From NCBI GenBank assembly GCA_002715665.1, contig PAZO01000015.1, positions 14,510 to 26,610 of the forward strand: a stretch of 12,101 nt of DNA, read 5' to 3'. How positions within the stretch are numbered: the first letter of the stretch is position 1; the number at the start of each line of letters is the position of its first letter. The DNA is from Chloroflexota bacterium (GTDB lineage Bacteria; Chloroflexota; Dehalococcoidia; SAR202; GCA-002694895). Below the pieces are notes generated by a model. The model was given only the letters and a program-made list of their open reading frames with translations. It was not told the origin of the DNA and ran no database searches. Below, piece after piece: positions 1 through 6,810 of the stretch. Position numbers and translations under genes: made by a program.

Positions 1-10
1 ATTTTGCATT

Positions 11-40
11 TTGATAATCCTCAATTATATTTATTAAAAT
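11..40 (+). promoter_or_regulatory. possible sigma70-type promoter for the ABC-F gene
   Basis: TTGATA at 11-16 and TAAAAT at 35-40 are separated by 18 nt and lie upstream of the ABC-F start at 106. The surrounding 105 bases are so AT-rich that chance matches are common, so this is a weak call. Nothing else is recognisable in 1-105, and no Shine-Dalgarno precedes the ATG. Confidence 0.25.
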
Positions 41-105
41 AAGAACATTCTGTATTCTATAACATATCAATTATAATTCTATCTAATAAAATTACAAATA
101 AATAA

Positions 106-1974
106 ATGATTAGTTTTAAAAATGTAAGTGTTAATTTTGGAACACAAGATGTGTTAAAAGAAATTAATATTCAAATAAATAAACAAGAAAAAATTGGTGT
201 TGTAGGACCAAATGGTCAGGGAAAATCAACTTTATTCAACTTAATAAATTATGAATTTGAGCCCACTAGCGGTATAGTTACGGTTCCCAAAAATATCAAA
301 TCAAGTTATATGCATCAAAATGTAGAATTAGCTTACACTAATGAATCAGTACTAGAATATACACAACAGATAAACGATGAAATCAAATCTATACAAAACA
401 ATATTCACCATATATCAAAAAATTTGGAAAAAAACCCAAATAATAAATCTCAAATTCAACTGTTAAGTGAGCTTAATGAAGAATATTTAGCTTTAGGTGG
501 CTATGATTTAGAATACTTAGCAAAAGCAGCTTTATCTGGTTTAGGTTTTAAAAATACAGATTTTGACAAACCTTTCAAACTATTTAGTGGGGGATGGAAA
601 ATGAGATCTGAGCTTGCAAGGTTACTTATATCAGATCCGGAACTTCTTTTATTAGACGAGCCATCTAATTATCTTGATCTGCCAGCCATAGAATGGCTCA
701 AAAAATATTTAGAAAATTACAATGGCACTATGTTAATGATATCGCACGATAGATATCTTTTGAATACATTAACAAGTAAAACTATAGAAATAAGTAATAC
801 ATTAGCCACGAGGTATGAAGGTAACTATGATTACTTTATTAAAGAAAAAAAAGAACGTTCTATACATTTGGAAAATAAAGAAAAAAATTTAAACAGGCAA
901 AGAGCAGAAATCCAAAAATTTATTGATAGATTTAGATATAACAGCAAAAAAGCTTCATTAGTACAAAGTAGAATTAAAATGTTGGAAAAATTAGAAGAAA
1001 TAGAAACACCAAAAACAAATCAAAACTCTAACTTTGAAATACCAACACCTCCAAAATCTGGAAAACATATACTAAAAATTACTAATGGTTCATTTGGATA
1101 CTCTGAAAATGAGACTGTGTTAGAAGATATTAATTTTGAAATAAATAAAAATGAAAAATATGCTTTTATTGGAGCTAATGGTGCAGGGAAAACCACACTA
1201 CTAAAAATATTATGTGAAAAATTAAAATTAAATAAAGGTAATATCACTTTAGGTCATAATGTGATCAAAGGGTATCAATCTCAAGAATTTGGTGAAGTTC
1301 TACAACCAGATGTAACAGTATTTGACACAATAGCTTATAACAGTACTGCTTCAGATAATGAATTAAGAAAAATACTTGGAAATTTTGGTTTTGACAAAGA
1401 AGATATAAATAAAAAAACTCAAGTTCTGAGTGGGGGTGAAAAAATAAGATTATCTTTTGCTAAATTATTTACTAACCCTCCAAATTTTTTGTTATTAGAC
1501 GAACCTACAACTCATTTAGACATAGATGGAAGAATTAAATTAGAAGATTTACTAAAAAATTATGAAGGAACATTTTGCATTGTTAGTCATGATATTACTT
1601 TTATTAAAAACATTAATGCAGATATAGTCCATGTTGATAAAAATAGAATCACAAGGTATTACGGAAATTATGATTATTTTTTGTCGAAAACAAAAAATGA
1701 AAAACTAAAAACTGCTATAAATAATAAAACAAAAAATACTAATATTAAAAAATTAAAAAGGAAACAAAATTCCGAAGAAAGAGCAACGCAAAAAATCATA
1801 GATGACAAAATTAAAAACCTAGAAATTGAATTAGACAATCTTTATGATCAACAAAAAAATTTATTAGATAAAACACAAAGTTCCAATACAGATTTCATAG
1901 AAATAAACAGACAATTAACCCAAATAAATCATCGAATTAAAATTATTGAAAAAGAGTGGGAAAAAATATCTTAG
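106..1974 (+). CDS. ABC-F family ATPase (ribosome-associated translation factor)
   Basis: A soluble protein of 622 residues with two ABC ATPase domains and no membrane segment, as expected for ABC-F proteins, which bind the ribosomal E site and act on stalled or non-productive ribosomes. Domain 1 has Walker A GPNGQGKS (34-41), signature FSGGW (160-164) and Walker B with catalytic Glu (LLLDEP, E185). Domain 2 has GANGAGKT (356-363), LSGGE (441-445) and LLLDEP (E466). Between them, about 240-320, lies the charged helical linker that reaches toward P-site tRNA in this family. A Lys-rich coiled-coil tail follows from about 530 to 620. The FSGGW form of the first signature is shared with YheS/GCN20-like members, so I would place it nearer to those than to EttA; a role in antibiotic resistance cannot be judged. 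The ATG at 106 is used because the first ABC beta-strand follows directly. The gene ends 6 nt before the convergent biotin-carrier gene. Confidence 0.93.
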   Translation: MISFKNVSVNFGTQDVLKEINIQINKQEKIGVVGPNGQGKSTLFNLINYEFEPTSGIVTVPKNIKSSYMHQNVELAYTNESVLEYTQQINDEIKSIQNNIHHISKNLEKNPNNKSQIQLLSELNEEYLALGGYDLEYLAKAALSGLGFKNTDFDKPFKLFSGGWKMRSELARLLISDPELLLLDEPSNYLDLPAIEWLKKYLENYNGTMLMISHDRYLLNTLTSKTIEISNTLATRYEGNYDYFIKEKKERSIHLENKEKNLNRQRAEIQKFIDRFRYNSKKASLVQSRIKMLEKLEEIETPKTNQNSNFEIPTPPKSGKHILKITNGSFGYSENETVLEDINFEINKNEKYAFIGANGAGKTTLLKILCEKLKLNKGNITLGHNVIKGYQSQEFGEVLQPDVTVFDTIAYNSTASDNELRKILGNFGFDKEDINKKTQVLSGGEKIRLSFAKLFTNPPNFLLLDEPTTHLDIDGRIKLEDLLKNYEGTFCIVSHDITFIKNINADIVHVDKNRITRYYGNYDYFLSKTKNEKLKTAINNKTKNTNIKKLKRKQNSEERATQKIIDDKIKNLEIELDNLYDQQKNLLDKTQSSNTDFIEINRQLTQINHRIKIIEKEWEKIS

Positions 1975-1980
1975 CAATAT

Positions 1981-2694
1981 TTATTTGATACTAACTAAAA
2001 CTTGGCCAGCAAGCACTTGTTCATTTATTGAAACAAGGACAGATTCAATTTCTCCATCAACATCTGAAGTAACCATCTGTTCCATTTTCATCGATTCCAT
2101 AACTACAACCAATTCGCCTTTATTTACTTTTTCACCAGCTTTTTTTTCAAGCCTTAAAATAACTCCAGCCATAGGAGATTTGATTTCCAGGTTTGATTCT
2201 AGTTCATTTAGAATGTTTTCAGTTGAATTTAAAATTGTATCATTTTCAGAATTCTGATTATTTTCAAATTTCAACAAAATATCTCCTGCAGATATTTGAT
2301 CATTAATTTTCACTTCTATTTCTTTAATTTTTCCAGAATAATCAGAAATAATCATTTGTTCCATTTTCATTGATTCAACAACAAATAATAAATCACCTTC
2401 CGTAACATCATCTCCAATCTGTTTTTCTACCTTTAAAACCGTCCCCGCCATTGGAGCTGAAATATCATTTACAACGGCTTTTTGCGTAGCAATAGGTTTG
2501 GTTTTCTTTGAGGGTTTGATTGGTTCGGCACTTATATTACTACTATTAAGTTCAGAATCGGAAATTTGCCCAATACTTTCAATATCTACAACCTCTCCGT
2601 TGACATTAACAGATGAAATATTTAAATTATCATCTACAAATACTTCAACATCATAATTTGTGCCATCAATATTTACTTTCAAATCTTTTTTCAT
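1981..2694 (-). CDS. biotin carboxyl carrier protein with two tandem biotinyl domains
   Basis: A 237-residue soluble carrier. Residues 1-35 resemble the short N-terminal beta region seen in decarboxylase biotin subunits (MmdC/GcdC/OadA C-terminal part). A polar linker (about 40-75) leads to a biotinyl domain (about 78-143, ESMKMEQM, biotin-accepting Lys110). A second linker leads to another complete biotinyl domain (about 171-236, again ESMKMEQM, Lys203). MKM is the biotin rather than lipoyl signature. The protein would receive a carboxyl group from a carboxyltransferase and deliver it to the beta subunit encoded just upstream. It starts 6 nt after the oadB stop with no visible Shine-Dalgarno, suggesting translational coupling. 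Known family members usually carry one biotinyl domain, so the duplication is unusual. No carboxyltransferase domain is present. Confidence 0.92.
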   Translation of the reverse strand: MKKDLKVNIDGTNYDVEVFVDDNLNISSVNVNGEVVDIESIGQISDSELNSSNISAEPIKPSKKTKPIATQKAVVNDISAPMAGTVLKVEKQIGDDVTEGDLLFVVESMKMEQMIISDYSGKIKEIEVKINDQISAGDILLKFENNQNSENDTILNSTENILNELESNLEIKSPMAGVILRLEKKAGEKVNKGELVVVMESMKMEQMVTSDVDGEIESVLVSINEQVLAGQVLVSIK

Positions 2695-2700
2695 AACATA

Positions 2701-3846
2701 TTAATTAAGTAGTGATAAAAACAAGCCTGCTATCACAGCAGAACCAATAACACCTGCAACGTTTGGTCCCATAGCATGGGCAAGAAGAAAGTTGTTGGGA
2801 TTCTCTTCTTGACCTATATGATGAGAAATTCGCGCTGCCATAGGAACAGCAGAAACTCCCGCTGATCCTATTAATGGATTTATTTTTTCTTTTAAAAATA
2901 AATTCATTAATTTAGCTAAGATAATTCCAGTTCCAGAACCTACTGCAAAAGCTACAAGACCTAATCCCAAAATCAATAAAGTTTTAATATTAATCACTTC
3001 TGGACCATTTAACTGAGTTCCTATAGTTATCATTAAAAAGATTGTTGAAAGATTGATTAATTCATTACTAGCTGCATCAACAAGCCTTGGCACTACATTA
3101 CTTTCTTTCAATATGTTCCCAATCATAAACATAGAAATCAAAGGAGCAGATCTTGGTACAACCAAAATTATTAAAAACATCGCTATATTAGGAAATAAAA
3201 TTTTTAATTTATTATTAACTGGTCCTGCGTCTTTCATAATTATAGCTCTTTCAGATTTTGTTGTTAAAAGCTTCATTATTGGTGGCTGAATAAATGCAAC
3301 TGCTGCCATATACGAATAGGCAATAACAGCTGTAATTCCCAAAAGATCCGGAGCCAAACTAGAAGTTAAAAATATAGTTGTCGGACCATCCGCTCCGCCA
3401 ATAATACCAATTGAAGCTGCTTCTTTCAAAGAAAATTGCCCTGTAAGTGAAGCTCCCCAAAATGATACAAAAATCCCAATTTGTGCAGCTGCGCCCAATA
3501 ATAAGGTTTTGGGATTATTAATTAAAGGAGAAAAATCAGTTATTGCGCCAAGCCCAAGAAAGATTATCGGGGGTAAAATATTCCAAAAAGAAAGAGTGTA
3601 GTAAAAAATCACTCCAAATATTCCTGACGATTGATGAACACCTGTAGAACTATCAAAAGTTGCCATTCCTGCTAAAGGTAAATTAGCAATAATAATACCC
3701 AATCCAATTGGAAGTAATTCATATGACTCCATATTTTTCTTGATAGCAAGATACATAAAAAAGAACGCAACTGAGAACATTGCCAAATTCTCCCATGTCA
3801 AATTATATATACCTGTAGTTGTTATCCAATCGTTAAATAAATCCAA
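2701..3846 (-). CDS. oadB: Na+-translocating decarboxylase beta subunit (OadB/MmdB/GcdB family)
   Basis: A polytopic inner-membrane protein of 381 residues that decarboxylates carboxybiotin and uses the energy to export Na+. Family hallmarks are visible: GGADGPTTIFLTSSLAPDLL at 151-170, whose Asp153 corresponds to the essential Asp203 of Klebsiella OadB; an amphipathic block around 258-280 (DAASNELINLSTIFLMITIG); and the C-terminal GSAGVSAVPMAARISHH and AMGPNVAGVIGSAV blocks (about 327-372). The length fits the shorter MmdB/GcdB type rather than the roughly 430-residue oxaloacetate type, so the substrate (oxaloacetate, methylmalonyl-CoA, glutaconyl-CoA or malonate) cannot be told from this subunit. 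The start is TTG at 3846, preceded by GGAG at 3852-3855 with a 5-nt spacer; nearby ATGs are out of frame. It sits 11 nt after oadG and 6 nt before the biotin carrier. Confidence 0.94.
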   Translation of the reverse strand: MDLFNDWITTTGIYNLTWENLAMFSVAFFFMYLAIKKNMESYELLPIGLGIIIANLPLAGMATFDSSTGVHQSSGIFGVIFYYTLSFWNILPPIIFLGLGAITDFSPLINNPKTLLLGAAAQIGIFVSFWGASLTGQFSLKEAASIGIIGGADGPTTIFLTSSLAPDLLGITAVIAYSYMAAVAFIQPPIMKLLTTKSERAIIMKDAGPVNNKLKILFPNIAMFLIILVVPRSAPLISMFMIGNILKESNVVPRLVDAASNELINLSTIFLMITIGTQLNGPEVINIKTLLILGLGLVAFAVGSGTGIILAKLMNLFLKEKINPLIGSAGVSAVPMAARISHHIGQEENPNNFLLAHAMGPNVAGVIGSAVIAGLFLSLLN

Positions 3847-3857
3847 TACATCTCCAT

Positions 3858-4082
3858 TTATTTGAAATTTTGTAATTCAGATTCAACAATAGAAACCGCC
3901 ACAGAAGCAGCTAACACTTTTTTATAATTAGGGTCGTTTTTTTTCAAGTTAATTTTACTTAATTTATTTTCAATAAATTTAATTAAAGTTATAAAAATAA
4001 TTAAAACACTTAATAGAATAAATGAAATTGCTATCCCAAAAATAGTAAGGTTTAAAGCAGTATTTATTGTTTCGGTATTAAT
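3858..4082 (-). CDS. oadG: small OadG-like gamma subunit, ATT start codon
   Basis: A 74-residue open frame directly upstream of oadB. It has a short polar N-terminus, a single hydrophobic segment (about residues 9-36, rich in Ile/Leu/Phe), a Lys-rich cytoplasmic stretch (36-56) and an Ala/Val helix near the end (VLAASVAVSIVESE). That architecture is typical of gamma subunits, which anchor and assemble the alpha and beta subunits of Na+-pumping decarboxylases. The frame has no ATG, GTG or TTG before its membrane segment. An ATT codon lies exactly 7 nt after a strong AGGAG (4090-4094), and an in-frame TAA lies upstream, so ATT is the best start; ATA codons further upstream are poorer. Sequence identity to known OadG proteins is low, as usual for this fast-evolving subunit, so the name rests on position, size and topology. 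Confidence 0.75.
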   Translation of the reverse strand: MNTETINTALNLTIFGIAISFILLSVLIIFITLIKFIENKLSKINLKKNDPNYKKVLAASVAVSIVESELQNFK

Positions 4083-4089
4083 TTCTTCT

Positions 4090-4094
4090 CTCCT
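4090..4094 (-). promoter_or_regulatory. Shine-Dalgarno of oadG that fixes the ATT start
   Basis: AGGAG (continuing AGGAGAG) lies 7 nt upstream of the ATT codon at 4080-4082. It is one of the best ribosome binding sites in the window, and no conventional start codon is available in the frame it serves. Confidence 0.7.
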
Positions 4095-4096
4095 GT

Positions 4097-4126
4097 TTGA
4101 TATGTTTATTAATTAAATATTATAAT
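4097..4126 (+). promoter_or_regulatory. sigma70-type promoter of the pxp operon
   Basis: TTGATA (4097-4102) and a perfect TATAAT (4121-4126) are 18 nt apart, in the gap between the divergent oad and pxp operons. Predicted transcription starts near 4133, giving a leader of roughly 78 nt to pxpA. I see no convincing riboswitch fold in that AT-rich leader. Confidence 0.6.
4119..4124 (-). promoter_or_regulatory. probable -10 element of the oad operon, overlapping the pxp -10
   Basis: Read on the minus strand, 4124-4119 is TATAAT. It overlaps the pxp -10 because ATTATAAT (4119-4126) is self-complementary. Transcription would start near 4112, leaving a leader of about 30 nt before the ATT start of oadG. 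The -35 is weak (no good TTGACA-like match at 17-18 nt), so the assignment is tentative. Confidence 0.4.
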
Positions 4127-4210
4127 TAATAGATATAGAATATTCTAAACAATCTCAAAAAGTCTATTAGTTTTAATTTAAAAATTCAACCAACAATTAA
4201 TGGAGTAAAC

Positions 4211-4981
4211 ATGACAAAAAAAATAGATTTCAACTGTGATATGGGCGAAAGCTTTGGAATGCATAAATTAGGAATGGATGAGGAAGTAATTAAATATATA
4301 ACTTCTGCTAACGTTGCTTGTGGTTTTCATTCTGGAGATCCAAATTGGATGAAAACAACTGTAGATCTTGCTATAGAAAATGATGTGGAAATTGGAGCTC
4401 ATCCAAGTTTTAATGACCTTGTTGGTTTTGGCAGAAGACCAATATCTGCTTCATATGAAGAAATAAAGAATGATGTGATTTATCAAATTGGAGCAATGTC
4501 AGCATTTTTACAGAACGAAAAACTACAACATGTAAAACCTCACGGTGCTTTATACAACCAAGCACTAGTAAATGAAGATACAGCAAAAGCAATTTGTGAT
4601 GCTGTTCTTTATGTAGACCCTGAATTGATTTTAGTATTACTATCTGGTTCTAAATGGGCAGAAATAGCAAAATCTATGGGCTTAAAAGTAGGTTTAGAAG
4701 TATTTGCTGATAGAGCAGTAGAGCCAGATGGAACTTTAGTATCTAGATCTAAAGAAGGGTCAGTAATTCATGATCCAGATACTGTTGTAGAAAGAAGTAT
4801 TAAAATGATTAAAGACGGCAAAGTAGAAGCTATTGATGGAAGTATAATTGAATATGAAGCTGATACAATTTGTCTTCATGGAGATACTCCGGGAGCTGTT
4901 GAAATGGCAAAAAAATTAAATACAGAATTTAAAAATCAAGGGATTGAAATAGTTAAACTTAAAGATATTGTTAATGAATAA
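4211..4981 (+). CDS. pxpA: 5-oxoprolinase subunit A (LamB/YcsF family)
   Basis: A 256-residue cytoplasmic protein, full length for the family. With PxpB and PxpC it forms the bacterial ATP-dependent 5-oxoprolinase that opens 5-oxoproline (pyroglutamate) to glutamate. LamB/YcsF motifs are clear: DFNCDMGE (6-13), ANVACGFHSGDP (33-44), GAHPSFNDLVGFGRR (62-76), VKPHGALYN (108-116), EVFADR (163-168) and CLHGDTPGA (221-229). These contain the His, Asp and Cys residues conserved across the family. The ATG at 4211 follows GGAG (4202-4205) with a 5-nt spacer. It is the first gene of the operon pxpA-pxpB-pxpC-yqaA and overlaps pxpB by 8 nt. Confidence 0.95.
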   Translation: MTKKIDFNCDMGESFGMHKLGMDEEVIKYITSANVACGFHSGDPNWMKTTVDLAIENDVEIGAHPSFNDLVGFGRRPISASYEEIKNDVIYQIGAMSAFLQNEKLQHVKPHGALYNQALVNEDTAKAICDAVLYVDPELILVLLSGSKWAEIAKSMGLKVGLEVFADRAVEPDGTLVSRSKEGSVIHDPDTVVERSIKMIKDGKVEAIDGSIIEYEADTICLHGDTPGAVEMAKKLNTEFKNQGIEIVKLKDIVNE

Positions 4982-5723
4982 ATCATTTTCTAAACCAGAA
5001 ATAAAGCTAGCCGGAGACTGTGCTATAGTAATAGACCTTGGTGAATCCATACATCCTGAAATTAATTCCAAAGTTCATAGTTTTGCAGAAACATTGGTAC
5101 AAAAAAATTATAAATGGATAACACAAATTATTCCTGCATACAAAGGATTATTAGTTTATTATGACCCTTTATCAATAGAATTCTTTAATCTGAAAAAAAC
5201 AATATTAGAAGAGTTTGAAAACTTAAATAACACTAATGAAAGTGCAAACGCAAGTGTGATTACTATTCCAACTCTTTATGGCAGTAAATTTGGTCCGGAT
5301 CTAGAAAATGTTATTAATCACACAAAGTTATCAAAAAAAGAAGTCATAGATATACATGCTGCAACTGACTATTTAGTATATGCAATCGGTTTTAGTCCTG
5401 GGTTCCCATATCTTGGCGGCCTATCTAAAAAATTGAATACACCCAGGCTTAATAATCCAAGAACTAGAATACCTGCTGGATCTGTAGCAATTGCTGAAAC
5501 TCAGACTGGTATTTACCCGTCACCAACACCAGGTGGATGGCAAATCATAGGAAGAACTCCTGTTAAATTATTTGATCCAGAAAGAGATCCTCCAGTACTA
5601 GTTAATCCAGGTGATTATATTAGGTTCAAACCTTTGAAAAGCATGACAGAATATCAAAACATCGAAGAGCTAATTAAACAAAATAAATTCAAAGTTGAGA
5701 TAGATGAAATCGACACAAAATAA
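4974..5723 (+). CDS. pxpB: 5-oxoprolinase subunit B (KipI/allophanate hydrolase subunit 1 family)
   Basis: A 249-residue cytoplasmic partner of PxpC; the B and C subunits are homologous to the two parts of the KipI-KipA/allophanate-hydrolase-like fold. Diagnostic motifs are YAIGFSPGFPYLGGL (136-150), RIPAGSVAIAE (165-175) and PGGWQIIGRTP (186-196). I start it at ATG 4974, inside the end of pxpA. A TTG two codons earlier (4968) is in frame, but the ATG in the ATGAATAA overlap is the more likely start and implies translational coupling. It ends overlapping pxpC by 20 nt. It is slightly longer than E. coli PxpB, mainly in the region before the first motif. Confidence 0.93.
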   Translation: MNKSFSKPEIKLAGDCAIVIDLGESIHPEINSKVHSFAETLVQKNYKWITQIIPAYKGLLVYYDPLSIEFFNLKKTILEEFENLNNTNESANASVITIPTLYGSKFGPDLENVINHTKLSKKEVIDIHAATDYLVYAIGFSPGFPYLGGLSKKLNTPRLNNPRTRIPAGSVAIAETQTGIYPSPTPGGWQIIGRTPVKLFDPERDPPVLVNPGDYIRFKPLKSMTEYQNIEELIKQNKFKVEIDEIDTK

Positions 5724-6810
5724 ATCCTCAATAACTATTCTAGAACCTGGAATTTTTAGCACTATACAAGATTTAGGTAGGTATGAATATCAACAATTTG
5801 GAGTACCAACAAGTGGCGCACTTGATCAAACAGCATTTAAAATTGGAAATCTTATTTTAGGTAATGAAATTAATAATCCAGGAATAGAAACTACTTTGAT
5901 AGGACCTAAAATAAAATTCAACTCTTCAGAATGGATCTGTATAACAGGTGCTAACAGCAACCCAATGATAAACAACAAAAAAATTAATATGTGGACACCA
6001 CAATTCGTGAAAAAAAATTCTGTTCTAAGTTTTGGTAAAATGGATTGGGGTGTCAGGTCATATATTTTATTTCATAACACTTTTGATCTTGAGCAAACAA
6101 TGGGTAGTTATTCAACGAATACTAGTCTACAAATTGGCGGACATAACAAAGGGTTCCAATTAAATGCAAAAGACAAAATCAAATTTAAAAAAATAAAAAT
6201 AAACCTACCCCCTTTATCAAATAATTTCGATTATAAAAAACATTATATAAATGAAAATACAAAATTTTCTCTTCGTGTAATTTTAGGACCACATGATGAT
6301 TTTTTTAATTCGAATAATATTAAAAAATTCTTGCAATCTGACTATGTAATAAGTCCGCAATCGAATAGGATTGGATTTAGATTAAATGGCCCAAATATAA
6401 AACACAAATCTAAATCAGATATCATCTCTGAGGGCGGGGCTTTAGGTTCTATACAAATTCCAGGAGATGGACAGCCTATAGTTTTACTTCATGACAGAGG
6501 AACTACCGGAGGCTACCCAAAAATCGCAACTATATCATCAGTAGACATACCAAAATTAGTACAAAGTAATCCAGGACAAAAAATCTCTTTTGAAAAAATA
6601 GAAATCGAAGAAGCAATAAATTTATATAGATCTCATAATACACTCATGAAAAGCATTCTAAGATTAGATCAGGATTTAAAGATAGAAACAAAAAATTCTG
6701 AAAATAAAATTCAAGTTTATTCAAATCAGAAATTATTAAATACTAAATCATTTAATATCAAATCTAAATTTAAAAATAAACAATTTGATTTAAATATAAA
6801 ATTGTCATGA
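5704..6810 (+). CDS. pxpC: 5-oxoprolinase subunit C (KipA/allophanate hydrolase subunit 2 family)
   Basis: A 368-residue cytoplasmic subunit that pairs with PxpB. The opening motif GIFSTIQDLGRYEYQQFGVP (16-35), followed by TSGALDQTAFKIGNLILGN, is the signature of the family. GPHDDFF (195-201), ISPQSNRIGFRL (216-227), the block 241-275 (SEGGALGSIQIPGDGQP then LLHDRGTTGGYPKIA) and NPGQKISF (289-296) complete the domain. The core ends near residue 320. The last 45 or so residues are a Lys/Asn-rich tail that makes the protein longer than E. coli PxpC (about 310) or B. subtilis KipA (about 335). The ATG at 5704 lies 20 nt inside pxpB. The stop overlaps the next gene as ATGA. Confidence 0.93.
   Translation: MKSTQNKSSITILEPGIFSTIQDLGRYEYQQFGVPTSGALDQTAFKIGNLILGNEINNPGIETTLIGPKIKFNSSEWICITGANSNPMINNKKINMWTPQFVKKNSVLSFGKMDWGVRSYILFHNTFDLEQTMGSYSTNTSLQIGGHNKGFQLNAKDKIKFKKIKINLPPLSNNFDYKKHYINENTKFSLRVILGPHDDFFNSNNIKKFLQSDYVISPQSNRIGFRLNGPNIKHKSKSDIISEGGALGSIQIPGDGQPIVLLHDRGTTGGYPKIATISSVDIPKLVQSNPGQKISFEKIEIEEAINLYRSHNTLMKSILRLDQDLKIETKNSENKIQVYSNQKLLNTKSFNIKSKFKNKQFDLNIKLS

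Noticed and set aside
1946..2257. 103-codon plus-strand open frame
   Set aside because: It lies antisense over the biotin-carrier gene, whose family motifs are unmistakable; its composition is that of a reverse-frame shadow.
2083..2368. Similar DNA segments (TTCCATTTTCAT...GATTC) near 2080 and 2360 that could be read as a repeat element
   Set aside because: They encode the duplicated biotinylation motif and are explained by the tandem domains, not by a mobile or intergenic repeat.
3053..3289. 78-codon plus-strand open frame
   Set aside because: Antisense shadow of oadB; hydrophobic only because it mirrors membrane-segment codons.
4968..4973. TTG start two codons upstream of the pxpB ATG
   Set aside because: It adds only Met-Leu and has no better ribosome binding site; the ATG at 4974 in the ATGAATAA overlap is the simpler start.
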